Shown here piece by piece: positions 44,663 through 53,910 of a stretch of DNA of 64,000 nt. Numbering within the stretch: position 1 is the stretch's first letter; every line of letters begins with the position of its first letter. Below the pieces are notes generated by a model that ran no database searches, was not told the DNA's origin, and saw only the letters and a list, made by a program, of their open reading frames with translations. Location: contig QZFT01000047.1 in the NCBI GenBank assembly GCA_003600225.1, forward strand, positions 1 to 64,000. The letters are read 5' to 3'. This DNA is from Pseudonocardiaceae bacterium YIM PH 21723 (lineage in GTDB: Bacteria; Actinomycetota; Actinomycetes; Mycobacteriales; Pseudonocardiaceae). The translations under genes were made by a program, and so were the position numbers.

Positions 44663-45754
44663 TCAGTTGGTCAGTACTGCCTTGACGGTCTTGCCTGACT
44701 TGACCTCGTCGACCGCCGAGTTGATCTCGGTCAACGGGTACGTCTTCACGAGCTTGTCCAGCGGGAACCGGCCCTGGCGGAACAGATCCACCAGCCGCGG
44801 GATCAGCACGGCGGGGGCCTGATGACCCATCACCGAACCGACGACGCTACGTCCCTTGAGCAGCTCGAACACGTTAGCCTGAAGTGCGGCTTCCGGCGCG
44901 GTGACGCCGAGGATGGAGGCCGCTCCCAGCGGGGCGAGCGCGGCGATGGCGGTGTTCATCACCGCGAGCACGCCGGTGGATTCCACCGCGTAGTCCACGC
45001 CGCCGGTGAGGTCCAGAACCGCCTCGCCACTGTCCACAGTGGATGCATCCACGATGTCCGTCGCACCCAGTTCACTCGCCAGCGCCAGCCGGTCGGCGTT
45101 CCGGTCCACCACGACGATCCGGGTGGCACCGGAGACGACGGCGGCCATCAACGCGGACAGCCCGACGGCGCCCGCACCGAAGATCGCCACCGACGAACCC
45201 GCTTGCACCCGCAGCGAATTGAGCACCGCGCCGGCTCCGGTGATCACGCCACAACCCATCGGCGCCAGTACTTCGAGGGGCACGTCGTCGCCCACCACGA
45301 CCAGGCTGCGCGGATGCGCGAGGCCATGGGTGGCGTGCGAGGACTGACCGAAGAAGTGCGAGTGCACCGGCTGCCCGGCGGCGTCCCGCAACGCGACGGA
45401 ACCATCGGCCCGCCGGCTGTGGAAGTTCAGCGGGATGTGGTTCACGCAGTACGGCGGCAGCCCGCGCTGGCAGTTCCGGCAACTGCCACAGGAGTCCAGG
45501 GAGAGCAGCACCCGCTGCCCCGGCTGGAATCCGGTGACGGCGCTACCGACGGCCTCGACGATCCCGGCGCCCTCATGGCCGAGCACCACCGGACGCGGCG
45601 TGGGCACCGTGCCCTTGGCCGCCTCCAGGTCGGTGTGGCACAGGCCGGCCGCCAGGTAGCGGACCAGCACCTCGTCCGGGCGCGGCTCCTCCAGCTGGAG
45701 GGTCTCCACGGAGAATTCGGCGCCGCCCCGCGCGACGGCCGCGGTGATCTCCAT
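44663..45754 (-). CDS. Zinc-dependent alcohol dehydrogenase (benzyl-alcohol type)
   Basis: 363-aa MDR-family enzyme. Catalytic zinc ligands in GLCHTD and GHEGAG; structural zinc Cys in [15 protein letters not shown]; Rossmann motif [10 protein letters not shown]; Asp in VVVDRNADR indicates NAD preference. The sequence is close to aryl-/benzyl-alcohol dehydrogenases. ATG at 45754 overlaps the GMC stop (TGATG). Expected to oxidise a primary alcohol to aldehyde, alongside the GMC enzyme. Confidence 0.87.
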   Translation of the reverse strand: MEITAAVARGGAEFSVETLQLEEPRPDEVLVRYLAAGLCHTDLEAAKGTVPTPRPVVLGHEGAGIVEAVGSAVTGFQPGQRVLLSLDSCGSCRNCQRGLPPYCVNHIPLNFHSRRADGSVALRDAAGQPVHSHFFGQSSHATHGLAHPRSLVVVGDDVPLEVLAPMGCGVITGAGAVLNSLRVQAGSSVAIFGAGAVGLSALMAAVVSGATRIVVVDRNADRLALASELGATDIVDASTVDSGEAVLDLTGGVDYAVESTGVLAVMNTAIAALAPLGAASILGVTAPEAALQANVFELLKGRSVVGSVMGHQAPAVLIPRLVDLFRQGRFPLDKLVKTYPLTEINSAVDEVKSGKTVKAVLTN

Positions 45755-47274
45755 CAGACGGCCACCTGCCCCAGGATCAGGTCGGCAGCCTTCTCGGCGA
45801 TCATGATCGTCGGACCGTTGGTGTTGCCACTCGGCAGCGTGGGCATCACCGAGGCGTCGACGACCCGCAGGCCGCTCACGCCGTGCACCCGCAGCTCGGG
45901 GTCCACAACGGACAGTGCGTCCAGGCCCATCCGCGCGGTGCCGATCTGGTGGTGTCCACTCACGACGGTCGCCCGCGCGTGGTCCCGCAGCTGCTCGCGG
46001 GAGCTGAGGGCCGGACCGGGAACGGCCTCGCCCTTGGTCCATTCCTTGAGCGCGGGCTGGGTGGCGACGTCCCGGAGCATCTCCAGGTTGTCCACCAAGG
46101 TCTCCACGTCCCGCGGGTCGGAGAAGACCTTCGGGTCCAGGTACAGCGGCGCCGCCGGGTCGGCGGAGCGCAGCTTCACCTCGCCGCGGCTGAACGGGTG
46201 CAGCAGCTGGGCGACGGCAGAGAAGCCGTGCTCGGGCAGCGGCCGGTCCGGCAGCGGGTAGACGAAGGACATGAAGATCGGCTGCAGGTCGGGTGCGATC
46301 AGCCCGGCCCGGGTGGCGGCGAAGAAGTGCGCCTCCAGGCCCTGCGCGGCCCACGCGGGAACCGGTTTGGTGGACTCCCAGATCAGCGGCGAGGACCAGT
46401 GGTCCTGGAGGTTCTGCCCGACACCGGGCAGGTCGGAGCGCACCCGCAACCCGAAGGAGCGCAGGTGGTCGGCCGGGCCGACACCGGAGAGCAGCAGCAG
46501 TTGCGGGGAGCCGAAGACGCCGCCGGACAGGATGATGTCGTCGGCGGCCCGGGCCACCTGCACCTGGCCCTCGACCTGGTACTCGACACCGACGGCCATC
46601 TCACCCTCGAACAGCACCCGGTTGACCTGGGCGCCGGTGACGACGGTGAGCTTCGGGTCGTCCTTGATCGCCTCGCCGTAGCTGACCCAGGTGCTCTGCC
46701 GCCGGTGGTCCCGGATGGTGTGCTGGGTGTAGCTGACGCCGAAGATGTCGCCGCTGTTGTAGTCCTCGTTGAACGGCAGGCCGTACTCCTGCGCGGCCGC
46801 CACCCAGGACCGGACCAGGTCGTTGGCTCCCGGGTTTCGCTGGACGTGCTGCGGACCCCCAGTGCCGCGGCCACCGTCCGATCCACCCTCGAAGTCCTCC
46901 AGCCGGCGGAAGTACGGCTCGACGCCGTCCCAGCCCCAGCCCGCCGCGCCCTGGAAGGCCCAGGCGTCGTAGTCCGCGGGGATGCCCCGGACGTAGATCA
47001 TTCCGTTGAACGAGCTGCTGCCGCCGAGGGTCTTGCCCCGCGGCCAGGGCAACCGCCTGCCGTCCGCGTGGGTCTGCGGCTCGGTGGCGAAGGCCCAGTC
47101 CCACGGGCTGCCCCACAGTTCGATGTTGCGGGTGGGGTCGTGGATGGACTCGGTGTCGTCCACCGGCCCGGCTTCCAGCAGCAGCACGCTGCGACCGGCG
47201 TCGATGAGCCGCCGGGTCAGGGTGGAACCGGCGGAACCGGCGCCGACGACGATGTGGTCGTACTCGATGGTCAC
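45754..47274 (-). CDS. GMC-family FAD oxidoreductase
   Basis: 506 aa. FAD-binding GAGSAG at residues 11-16; GMC signature [19 protein letters not shown]; second signature [16 protein letters not shown]; catalytic region [13 protein letters not shown] and C-terminal [17 protein letters not shown]. In many choline-dehydrogenase-like relatives the Gly-Thr-Cys segment is GTCRMG; here Cys is Ala. Probably oxidises an alcohol; substrate open. Overlaps wrbA by 4 bp (ATGA). Confidence 0.87.
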   Translation of the reverse strand: MTIEYDHIVVGAGSAGSTLTRRLIDAGRSVLLLEAGPVDDTESIHDPTRNIELWGSPWDWAFATEPQTHADGRRLPWPRGKTLGGSSSFNGMIYVRGIPADYDAWAFQGAAGWGWDGVEPYFRRLEDFEGGSDGGRGTGGPQHVQRNPGANDLVRSWVAAAQEYGLPFNEDYNSGDIFGVSYTQHTIRDHRRQSTWVSYGEAIKDDPKLTVVTGAQVNRVLFEGEMAVGVEYQVEGQVQVARAADDIILSGGVFGSPQLLLLSGVGPADHLRSFGLRVRSDLPGVGQNLQDHWSSPLIWESTKPVPAWAAQGLEAHFFAATRAGLIAPDLQPIFMSFVYPLPDRPLPEHGFSAVAQLLHPFSRGEVKLRSADPAAPLYLDPKVFSDPRDVETLVDNLEMLRDVATQPALKEWTKGEAVPGPALSSREQLRDHARATVVSGHHQIGTARMGLDALSVVDPELRVHGVSGLRVVDASVMPTLPSGNTNGPTIMIAEKAADLILGQVAV

Positions 47275-47885
47275 GCGAGGCCTCGCTTCAGCGCGGAGGC
47301 GATGTCCACGACCCGGCGGGCCTGGAAGGAGATCGCGGCCAGGTTGGTCTCGCTCGGCGGGTTCTGTCCGTTGCTGGAGATGTGGCTCGTGCCGTACGGG
47401 TTACCGGCCTCGAACTGGATCGGGTCCGCGTAGCCGGGGGCCACGATGATGGATCCCCAGTGGTAGAAGGTGTTGTTGATCGCCAGGATGGTGCTCTCCT
47501 GGCCGCCGTGCTGGGTGCCGGTCGAGGTGAACGCGGAGGTCACCTTGTTGACCAGCTTGCCCTGGGCCCACAGGCCGCCGGTGGTGTCGATGAACTGCTT
47601 GAGCTGGGAGGCGGGCAGGCCGAAGCGGGTGGGGCTGCCCAGCAGGATGCCGTCGGCCCAGTCCAGGTCGTCCGGGGTGGCGACGCCGACGTGCTGGGTG
47701 GCCTCGTGGTTGGCCTGCCACAGCGGGTTACCGGCGATGGCGGCCTCCGGGGCCAGCTCGGCGACCTTACGCAGCCGGACCGTGGCACCTGCCTGCTCGG
47801 CGGCCTCGGCCGCGGCCTTGGCCAGCCGGTAGATGCTGCCGGTCGCGGAGTAGTAGATGACGGCGATGTTCACCGGTGTGCTCAA
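47271..47885 (-). CDS. NAD(P)H:quinone oxidoreductase, WrbA type
   Basis: 204-aa flavodoxin-fold FMN enzyme. IAVIYYSATGSIYRLA (phosphate loop), SPTRFGLPASQLKQFID and GGQESTILAINN are characteristic. Reduces quinones by two electrons, limiting redox cycling. Start chosen at TTG 47885 with GGTGGAG 6 nt upstream; the upstream ATG at 47927 lies inside a perfect palindrome, so it is less likely. First gene of a four-gene redox operon. Confidence 0.85.
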   Translation of the reverse strand: MSTPVNIAVIYYSATGSIYRLAKAAAEAAEQAGATVRLRKVAELAPEAAIAGNPLWQANHEATQHVGVATPDDLDWADGILLGSPTRFGLPASQLKQFIDTTGGLWAQGKLVNKVTSAFTSTGTQHGGQESTILAINNTFYHWGSIIVAPGYADPIQFEAGNPYGTSHISSNGQNPPSETNLAAISFQARRVVDIASALKRGLA

Positions 47886-47911
47886 CGGATCTCCACCTTT
47901 GAGGCTCAGGA

Positions 47912-47937
47912 ATTCGCGGGTATGCATACCCGCGAAT
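47912..47937. promoter_or_regulatory. Perfect 26-bp palindrome upstream of the wrbA operon
   Basis: ATTCGCGGGTATG followed directly by its reverse complement, 27 bp before the wrbA start. Perfect symmetry without a spacer is typical of a dimeric repressor site (MarR/HxlR/TetR type) and not of an RNA hairpin. No regulator gene is adjacent, so control is in trans. Confidence 0.6.
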
Positions 47938-47988
47938 CACTAAGCCCCGGCGGCCTGAAATCTCGCTAAAAATGCGCGAAAAGCGCAG

Positions 47989-49359
47989 CTAGACACCGGT
48001 GGTCGCGGGGAGAACACCCGCTGCGACCAGGCGCTCCAGCTCGGCGTGATCGGCCTCGGCCTGGTCCGCGTACCGCACGGCGTAGGTACCGATGATCTCG
48101 TCAAGGTCACTGCCCGCGCAATACCCGGCCAACAACCGCGGGTCCACGCTGCGCAAATGCGCCCGCGCGAGCAGGGCACCGGCCAGTCGCCCGTAGTCGT
48201 CCAGGTGCCCGCCGGAGAGCGAGGTGGGATCGATGTCCCCCTTGAAGTTGCGGAACTGCCGCACGATGAACGGCCGGCCGTCCACTGTGGTCCAGCCGAG
48301 GAGCAGGTCGGTGTCCGCCTGCATGAGCCGTTGTCCCCTGACGACCCGTTCGCCTTCGTGCCGCTCGGCCTGCGCGGGCAGGTAGGCCGCCAGCTGGGAG
48401 GGCCGGACCTCCTTGATCTGGAGGACCAGCTCGTCGTCCCGGTTACCGTGCATGAGCAGCAGATAGTTGCGCAGGCCGACGCTCCCGGTGCCCACGACCC
48501 GGAACGCGACATCGGCCACCCGGTACCGCGCGATCAAGTGAGTACGCGACTCCCGCAAGGTGTCCACATAGGAATCCAGGCTGTGGATAACCTGATCCGC
48601 GGTCTTATCGTCCACTTCGGACAGCACCGGCGGATCGGGAACGAACCGCCACCCCTCGTCCCCCTTAGTGGTCCACTTCGCGGCGACCTTGGCGCTGGTG
48701 TTCCGCCGCGCCTTCGCGGAGGCCTTCTCGAAGTCGTCCAGGAGCGCGTCGGCCTTGGCCCGGCCGATCGCGGAGTCGTCGGTGAGCGCGGTCCAGGACT
48801 CCAGGAACGGCTGTTCGGCCAGGTCACCCAGGGTGCGCCGATAACTGCGCACGCTGTCCTGCGCGGCGTCCAGGCAGTCGGACTCGGAGACCCCGCCGTC
48901 CCGCCCGGCCAGCACCAGGCTGGCGGCGAGCCGCTTCAGGTCCCATTCCCAGGGGCCCACGATGGTCTCGTCGAAGTCGTTGATGTCCATCACGATCCGG
49001 CCGGCCGCGCCGCCGTACAGCCCGAAGTTGGCCGCGTGCGCGTCCCCACAGATCTGCGCGTTCAGCCCCGAGGTCGGCACCTTCGCCAGGTCGGCCGCCA
49101 TCAGCCCGGCGGACCCCCGCAGGAAGGAGAACGGCGAGACCAGCATCCGCCCGATCCGCAGCGCGACGAGGTCCTCGACCCGCCCGGCATTGGACGCGGA
49201 GATGTAGTCCCGCACCCCCGGCCGGTCCTCGGCCGCCGCCGGGTGATCGTTGACCTCGTGCGGCACCTCGTCCCGCAGCTTCTCCCCCAGCGCACGCACG
49301 TCCTCCGGCGGCGTCCACTGCCGCCACGAGCTGCGCACTTCCCCGGTCACGTCCGTCAT
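47989..49359 (-). CDS. DUF2252 family protein
   Basis: 456 aa. The blocks CGDAHAANFGLYG, DINDFDETIVGPWEWDLKRLAASL and VRQFRNFKGD define DUF2252, a family with kinase-like phosphotransferase character (HGD-type loop replaced by GDAHxxNF). No activity has been assigned that I can name. Start at ATG 49359 (GGGTGG upstream); 49371 is an alternative. Convergence is absent: the 5' end faces tRNA-Ser(CGA). Confidence 0.82.
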   Translation of the reverse strand: MTDVTGEVRSSWRQWTPPEDVRALGEKLRDEVPHEVNDHPAAAEDRPGVRDYISASNAGRVEDLVALRIGRMLVSPFSFLRGSAGLMAADLAKVPTSGLNAQICGDAHAANFGLYGGAAGRIVMDINDFDETIVGPWEWDLKRLAASLVLAGRDGGVSESDCLDAAQDSVRSYRRTLGDLAEQPFLESWTALTDDSAIGRAKADALLDDFEKASAKARRNTSAKVAAKWTTKGDEGWRFVPDPPVLSEVDDKTADQVIHSLDSYVDTLRESRTHLIARYRVADVAFRVVGTGSVGLRNYLLLMHGNRDDELVLQIKEVRPSQLAAYLPAQAERHEGERVVRGQRLMQADTDLLLGWTTVDGRPFIVRQFRNFKGDIDPTSLSGGHLDDYGRLAGALLARAHLRSVDPRLLAGYCAGSDLDEIIGTYAVRYADQAEADHAELERLVAAGVLPATTGV

Positions 49360-49407
49360 GCCACCCATCATGCACGGCCGAAATTCCGGTCCGGTATTGT
49401 TCTCGGC

Positions 49408-49494
49408 GGTGGCGTGTCCGAGCGGCCGAAGGAGCACGCCTCGAAAGCGTGTGACGGGGAAACTCGTCCGTGGGTTCAAATCCCACCGCCACCG
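49408..49494 (+). tRNA. tRNA-Ser(CGA)
   Basis: 87-nt class II tRNA. Acceptor GGTGGCG/CGCCACC, anticodon stem CACGC/GCGTG with loop CTCGAAA, anticodon CGA (reads UCG). Long variable arm (GTGACGGGGAAACTCGTC) and GGTTCAAATCC T-loop. CCA is not fully encoded. Confidence 0.95.
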
Positions 49495-49502
49495 CCGGTT
49501 GG

Positions 49503-49552
49503 GCCGGTCGTGTCTGCTGAAAAGCGCAGACGCGACCGGCTCTTTGCTTTTT
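49503..49552 (+). terminator. Terminator after tRNA-Ser(CGA)
   Basis: 15-bp stem with a short mismatch (GCCGGTCGTGTCTGC / GCAGACGCGACCGGC) followed by a T-rich tract. The rest of the gap to 49705 is GC-rich low-complexity sequence without a gene. Confidence 0.85.
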
Positions 49553-49705
49553 CTGGGGCTCTCGCCCCAGACCCCAAGGCAGGGCGGCCTTCGGCCCCCT
49601 GCACCCCCGACGCCATCTTGGTTGGGGCCGCCTCTTGCTCGCAGCGCTCGCTTTGGGGCTACTTCTGGTGTTGAGGGCGGCGCACAGGCCGCCGCCTCCG
49701 CTCGG

Positions 49706-50287
49706 TTAGCGCCAGGCTCTTAAGGAGACGGCGAGGTTGGTGCGGGCTCGGGAGAGGCGGCCTCGGACGCCTTGCTCGCTGGTGCCCTGGGCTTCGGCGA
49801 TCTCCGCGTAGCTCAGGCCGTCCATGACCGCGCTCACCCAGACGTCCCGCTGCTGGCGAGGCAGGTTGGCGAGCGCCTGGTTCAGCTCGTTATAGCCCGC
49901 CTCGGCCATGGCCATCTGCTGCGGATCATCGGCTCGGGAGGCCTGTTCGGGCAGGTCAGCGGCCGGGTCCGTGCGAATCTGGTTGCGTTTCCGGAGCACC
50001 TGCAGGCACTGGCGGTGCGCGATGCGGAACAGCCAGGTGCGGACGGCGGCCGGTTCGGCCAGTTCGCCGATCTTGCGCCAGGCGGTGACGAACACCTCCT
50101 GGGTGACGTCCTCGGCCTCGGTCCGGTCGGCGAGCATGCGCAGGGCGAGCGAGTTGACCCGGTCGCGGTAGCGCCTGACCAGCGCTTCGAAGGCGTACTT
50201 GTTCCCGCCGGCGGCCAAGATCGCCAGCGTTTCGTCCTGTGCGTCGTCGGATACCCGCGGCGCTCCGACCACGGTCTCTCCCGTCAC
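49706..50287 (-). CDS. ECF-type RNA polymerase sigma factor
   Basis: 193 aa. Region 2 (FEALVRRYRDRVNSLALRMLADRTEAEDVTQEVF) and region 4 (LPRQQRDVWVSAVMDGLSYAEIAEAQGTSEQGVRGRLSRAR) are both present with a short linker. The GTG at 50287 is preferred, with GGAGGG upstream; the longer frame to 50350 has no ribosome site. No anti-sigma gene follows. The signal is unknown. Confidence 0.85.
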   Translation of the reverse strand: MTGETVVGAPRVSDDAQDETLAILAAGGNKYAFEALVRRYRDRVNSLALRMLADRTEAEDVTQEVFVTAWRKIGELAEPAAVRTWLFRIAHRQCLQVLRKRNQIRTDPAADLPEQASRADDPQQMAMAEAGYNELNQALANLPRQQRDVWVSAVMDGLSYAEIAEAQGTSEQGVRGRLSRARTNLAVSLRAWR

Positions 50288-50388
50288 ATTCGGCGAATCC
50301 CTCCGGGAACCTCTGCATGCTCCCAGTGCATGGGGTGGGATTCCCAGCAAAACGCGGAAAGATCAGCGGGAATTAACCCCTTCAGGCC

Positions 50389-50874
50389 CTATAGCGGGTC
50401 CTCGCCGCGATGCTCGGCGAAGAACTCCTGCAGCAGGGCAGCGCATTCCTCCGCCAGCACCCCGGAGACCACCTCGGGCTGCTGGCCCAGCCGCCGGTCC
50501 CGCACGATGTCCCACACCGAGCCCACCGCGCCGGTCTTCGGCTCGAAACAGCCGAACACCAGGCGGGACACCCGGGACAACAGCACCGCGCCCGCACACA
50601 TCGCGCAGGGCTCCACGGTCACCGCGAGGGTGCAGCCGCCCAGCCGCCAGCCGTCGCCGAACTCCCGGGCCGCCGATCGCAGGGCGCGGATCTCCGCATG
50701 GGCGGTCGGGTCACCCAGGTACTCCCGGGCATTGCGGGCATACGACAGCACCCGGCCGTCCGGGCCGAGTACCACCGCGCCGATCGGCACGTCGCGGGTG
50801 GCCATGGCCGAGCGCGCGACGCGGATCGCCTCCCGCATCGCGCGGGTGTCGGCTTCGGCCACGGGCAAGGTCAC
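50389..50874 (-). CDS. tadA: tRNA(Arg) adenosine-34 deaminase TadA
   Basis: 161 aa. Deaminates A34 to inosine in tRNA-Arg(ACG). Zinc and proton-shuttle motif H59-A-E61 (TAHAEIRAL) and PCAMC with Cys90 and Cys93 are intact. 16 bp after the companion gene at 50891-51415 and probably co-transcribed with it. Housekeeping gene. Confidence 0.93.
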   Translation of the reverse strand: MTLPVAEADTRAMREAIRVARSAMATRDVPIGAVVLGPDGRVLSYARNAREYLGDPTAHAEIRALRSAAREFGDGWRLGGCTLAVTVEPCAMCAGAVLLSRVSRLVFGCFEPKTGAVGSVWDIVRDRRLGQQPEVVSGVLAEECAALLQEFFAEHRGEDPL

Positions 50875-50890
50875 GAGGACGGATTATTAC

Positions 50891-51415
50891 TCAGACTCCG
50901 ACCAGATCTTCGATTTCCGCTGACAATTCCTCGGCAAAGCCACACCGCCGGGCGATGATCTCCAACTGTTCATCCGGATAGAGATCGATCTCGGAGACGA
51001 TCAGCTCCAGTTCCGCCTCCGGCAGCCCGAGGTCGGCGAGGATGCCCAGGTCTCCCTGCGGCCACACCTCGTCCTCGGCCATGTCCTCCGGCGGCTCGAC
51101 CCGCAGCAGGTCCAGCACGTCGGCGGCAACGTCGTAGTCCAGCGCGGCGCTCGCGTCGGACAACATCAGGTCCACACCCACGGGCGTCGGGCGAACGATC
51201 ATGAAGAACTCGTCGTCCACGTCCAGCAGACCGAAAACAGCACCACCCACGACTCCCAGCCGACGCAGCTGCGTGATCGCCCGATCTAGATCATCGAGCG
51301 CGGAGTTGTCCATGGGGGTACATCGCCAGTGGCCGTCGACCCGGACCACGGCGACAGCGAAACCAGCCGATCCGGTCTGCTCACCGGACCGGTAAGCGAC
51401 CTCTTGCTGTGCCAT
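50891..51415 (-). CDS. tRNA adenosine deaminase-associated protein
   Basis: 174 aa, acidic. Conserved actinobacterial protein found next to tadA; blocks AVAVVRVDGHWRC, LRRLGVVGGAVFGLLDVDDEFF and ARRCGFAEELSAEIEDLV. Its role is not established; it may assist TadA. First gene of the tadA pair. Confidence 0.82.
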   Translation of the reverse strand: MAQQEVAYRSGEQTGSAGFAVAVVRVDGHWRCTPMDNSALDDLDRAITQLRRLGVVGGAVFGLLDVDDEFFMIVRPTPVGVDLMLSDASAALDYDVAADVLDLLRVEPPEDMAEDEVWPQGDLGILADLGLPEAELELIVSEIDLYPDEQLEIIARRCGFAEELSAEIEDLVGV

Positions 51416-51512
51416 AACCCCACGGTATGCCTGGTTTCGTCACCTGCAAAACACTTATCCGTGACATCCACCGTCTGGGCGGCCCTTTCCTTCGGCCCCC
51501 CGCCTGCGCAGG

Positions 51513-52718
51513 ATGAAGGTCATGACCCCGATCCTCACCGCCGCACGCGCCATCCAGCCCCGCACCGTCGAGCTGCGCCGCACCCTGCACAGCGCGCCGG
51601 AGATCGGTCTGCAACTGCCCAAGACCCAGGCGAGCGTGCTGACCGCGCTGGACGGCCTGCCGCTGGAGATCGTCACCGGCCGGGCGACCGGCTCGGTGAC
51701 CGCCGTACTGCGCGGCGACCGGCCCGGGCCGACCGTTCTGCTGCGGGGCGACATGGACGCACTGCCGCTGACCGAGGACACCGGCCTGGACTTCGCCAGC
51801 ACGCTGCCCGGCACCATGCACGCCTGCGGACACGACACGCACACCGCCATGCTGGCCTCGGCGGCCCACCTGCTGTGCGACCGGCGGGCGGAGCTGGCCG
51901 GGCAGGTGGTGTTCATGTTCCAGCCGGGCGAGGAGGGGTATCACGGCGCCCGGTACATGATCGACGAAGGCGTGCTGGACGCCGCAGGGCGCCGGGTGGA
52001 CAAGGCCCTGGCCCTGCACATCACCTCGACCCTGCGCTCCGGCCTGCTGCACGTGCGGTCCGGCCCGGTCATGGCATCGGCCGACGTCCTCCGGGTGACG
52101 GTGACCGGCTCCGGCGGACACGCGTCGTCGCCACACACCGCGGTGGATCCGATTCCGGCCGCCGCCGCCATGGTGTCCGCCCTGCAGACGATGATCACCA
52201 GGCGGATCAGCGTGTTCGCCCCCGCGGTGATCACCATCGCCCGGATCAGCGCGGGCACGACGAACAACATCATCCCGGAGACGGCCGAGCTGGAGGGCAC
52301 GCTGCGCACGCTGTCCGAGGACAGCCGCGAGCTCGCGCTGCGCGAGGTCCGCACGGTCTGCGAACACGTGGCCGCGGCGCACGGCTGCCAGGCGTCCGTG
52401 GAGGTGGAACCCGGATATCCGGTCACGGTGAATGACGACGCGGTGGCCCAGGAGGTAGTGGAGCTGGGCCGCTCGGTGCTCGGTGCCGATGACGCAGAGG
52501 CACAGCCGAACCCCCTGATGGGAGCAGAGGACTTCTCGTACGTGTTGCAGGAGGTACCCGGGGTGATGGCCTTCCTCGGCGCGTGCCCACCGGACCTGGA
52601 GCCGGACTCGGCCCCGGCGAACCACTCGAACCGGGTGCTGTTCCACGAGGAAGCCATGGCATCCGGGGTCGCGATCTACACCGCGTTTGCCGTCCAGCAG
52701 TTGGCACGTCCCCTGTAA
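51513..52718 (+). CDS. M20-family amidohydrolase/peptidase
   Basis: 401 aa. Metal motifs LRGDMDALP, HACGHDTH, FQPGEEGYHGA and the late GAEDFSYV are present, with a small dimerisation (lid) domain in the middle. Close to hippurate hydrolase / N-acyl-amino-acid amidohydrolases that release an amino acid from an acylated form. ATG at 51513 or 51522. Soluble, no signal peptide. Divergent from the tadA pair. Note that N-acetylated ectoine breakdown uses a related family (EctB-linked DoeB), but nothing links this gene to it. Confidence 0.85.
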   Translation: MKVMTPILTAARAIQPRTVELRRTLHSAPEIGLQLPKTQASVLTALDGLPLEIVTGRATGSVTAVLRGDRPGPTVLLRGDMDALPLTEDTGLDFASTLPGTMHACGHDTHTAMLASAAHLLCDRRAELAGQVVFMFQPGEEGYHGARYMIDEGVLDAAGRRVDKALALHITSTLRSGLLHVRSGPVMASADVLRVTVTGSGGHASSPHTAVDPIPAAAAMVSALQTMITRRISVFAPAVITIARISAGTTNNIIPETAELEGTLRTLSEDSRELALREVRTVCEHVAAAHGCQASVEVEPGYPVTVNDDAVAQEVVELGRSVLGADDAEAQPNPLMGAEDFSYVLQEVPGVMAFLGACPPDLEPDSAPANHSNRVLFHEEAMASGVAIYTAFAVQQLARPL

Positions 52719-52819
52719 GCGGAAACGATATCGTCCATTTGGGCCGACTTGTCACGGAAATGGAGCAAGACCCCGGCGGGGCACACGACTAATCATCATC
52801 AAGTTGGCAAGATGAGCGG

Positions 52820-53872
52820 GTGCAACCGCTCTGCGTACTCGGACTGGGCCTCATCGGTGGATCACTCATGCGTGCGGCGAGTAAGGCCGGACGTGAGGTG
52901 TGGGGTGCCGCAAGTTCGGTAGACGACCTCGAATCGGCAGCCAAGGACGGCTTCGACACCGAGTCGTCGATCGAGGCTGCCCTGCGCCGTGCCGATGATC
53001 GCGACGCCATGGTGCTGCTGGCCGTCCCGCTGCCCGCCGTCTCCGGCATCCTGCGCAAGATCGACACGCTGTGCGCGCAGATCCGGCTCACCGATGTGGT
53101 GAGCGTGAAGGGCAACGTCGCCGAACAGGTGCGCCGCTTCTCCCCGCAGGTCCGGTACGTCGGCGGCCACCCGATGGCCGGCCGCGCCGAGTCCGGCTGG
53201 GCCGCGGGCAACGCCGAGCTGTTCACCGACGCCGCCTGGGTGGTGTGTGCCGAGGAGGACGCGGATCGCGACACCTGGCTGGCCGTGGCGAACCTGGCGC
53301 TGGACTGCGGCTCCTACGTGGTGCCCTCCTCGGTCGCCGAGCACGACGCCGCCGTGGCACGCATTTCGCATCTGCCGCATCTGCTGGCCGCCGTGCTGTC
53401 CTCGGTGGGAGCCGAGGGTGACACCCTGGCCCTGGCGCTCGCCGCCGGGTCGTACCGGGACGGCACCCGCGTGGCGGGCAGCGACCCGGAACTGGTGCGC
53501 GCGATGTGCGAGGGCAACCGCGACCAGCTGCTGGAGGTCCTGGACGACGCGCTGGGCAGGCTCGGAGCCGCCCGCGGCGCGCTGGCGTCCACCGGCGGTC
53601 TGTCGGCGACGATCAACTCCGGGCACAGCGGCTACCGGCAGTGGCAGGAACAGCTGGCCGCGCCGACCGTGCCGGTGCAGATCGACGTCAACGCCCGGGG
53701 ATCGATGGCCAAGCTGCGCGAGCTGGCGCGCAACGGTGGCCGGGTGACCAGGCTGGAGGACGGCATCGCGTACGGCCAGCAGCTGGGCTGGGGTCTGCTG
53801 GAAGCCGCACCCGAGGTGGAGCTGGCCGCCGAGCTGAGCCTGGACAACGACCCGGAATCCGACAAGGACTAG
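52820..53872 (+). CDS. tyrA: Prephenate dehydrogenase
   Basis: 350 aa. The Rossmann motif is at the very N-terminus (VLGLGLIGGSL). GGHPMAGRAESGW and SVAEHDAAVARISHLPH are the prephenate-binding blocks (HPM and HD..S.LPH). Converts prephenate to 4-hydroxyphenylpyruvate for tyrosine synthesis. GTG start at 52820. No ACT domain is obvious at the C-terminus, although residues 285-335 form a small extra region. Confidence 0.9.
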   Translation: MQPLCVLGLGLIGGSLMRAASKAGREVWGAASSVDDLESAAKDGFDTESSIEAALRRADDRDAMVLLAVPLPAVSGILRKIDTLCAQIRLTDVVSVKGNVAEQVRRFSPQVRYVGGHPMAGRAESGWAAGNAELFTDAAWVVCAEEDADRDTWLAVANLALDCGSYVVPSSVAEHDAAVARISHLPHLLAAVLSSVGAEGDTLALALAAGSYRDGTRVAGSDPELVRAMCEGNRDQLLEVLDDALGRLGAARGALASTGGLSATINSGHSGYRQWQEQLAAPTVPVQIDVNARGSMAKLRELARNGGRVTRLEDGIAYGQQLGWGLLEAAPEVELAAELSLDNDPESDKD

Positions 53873-53910
53873 GGCTTGGTTGTATGCGCCCGACGCCTTA
53901 GCGTGACGGG

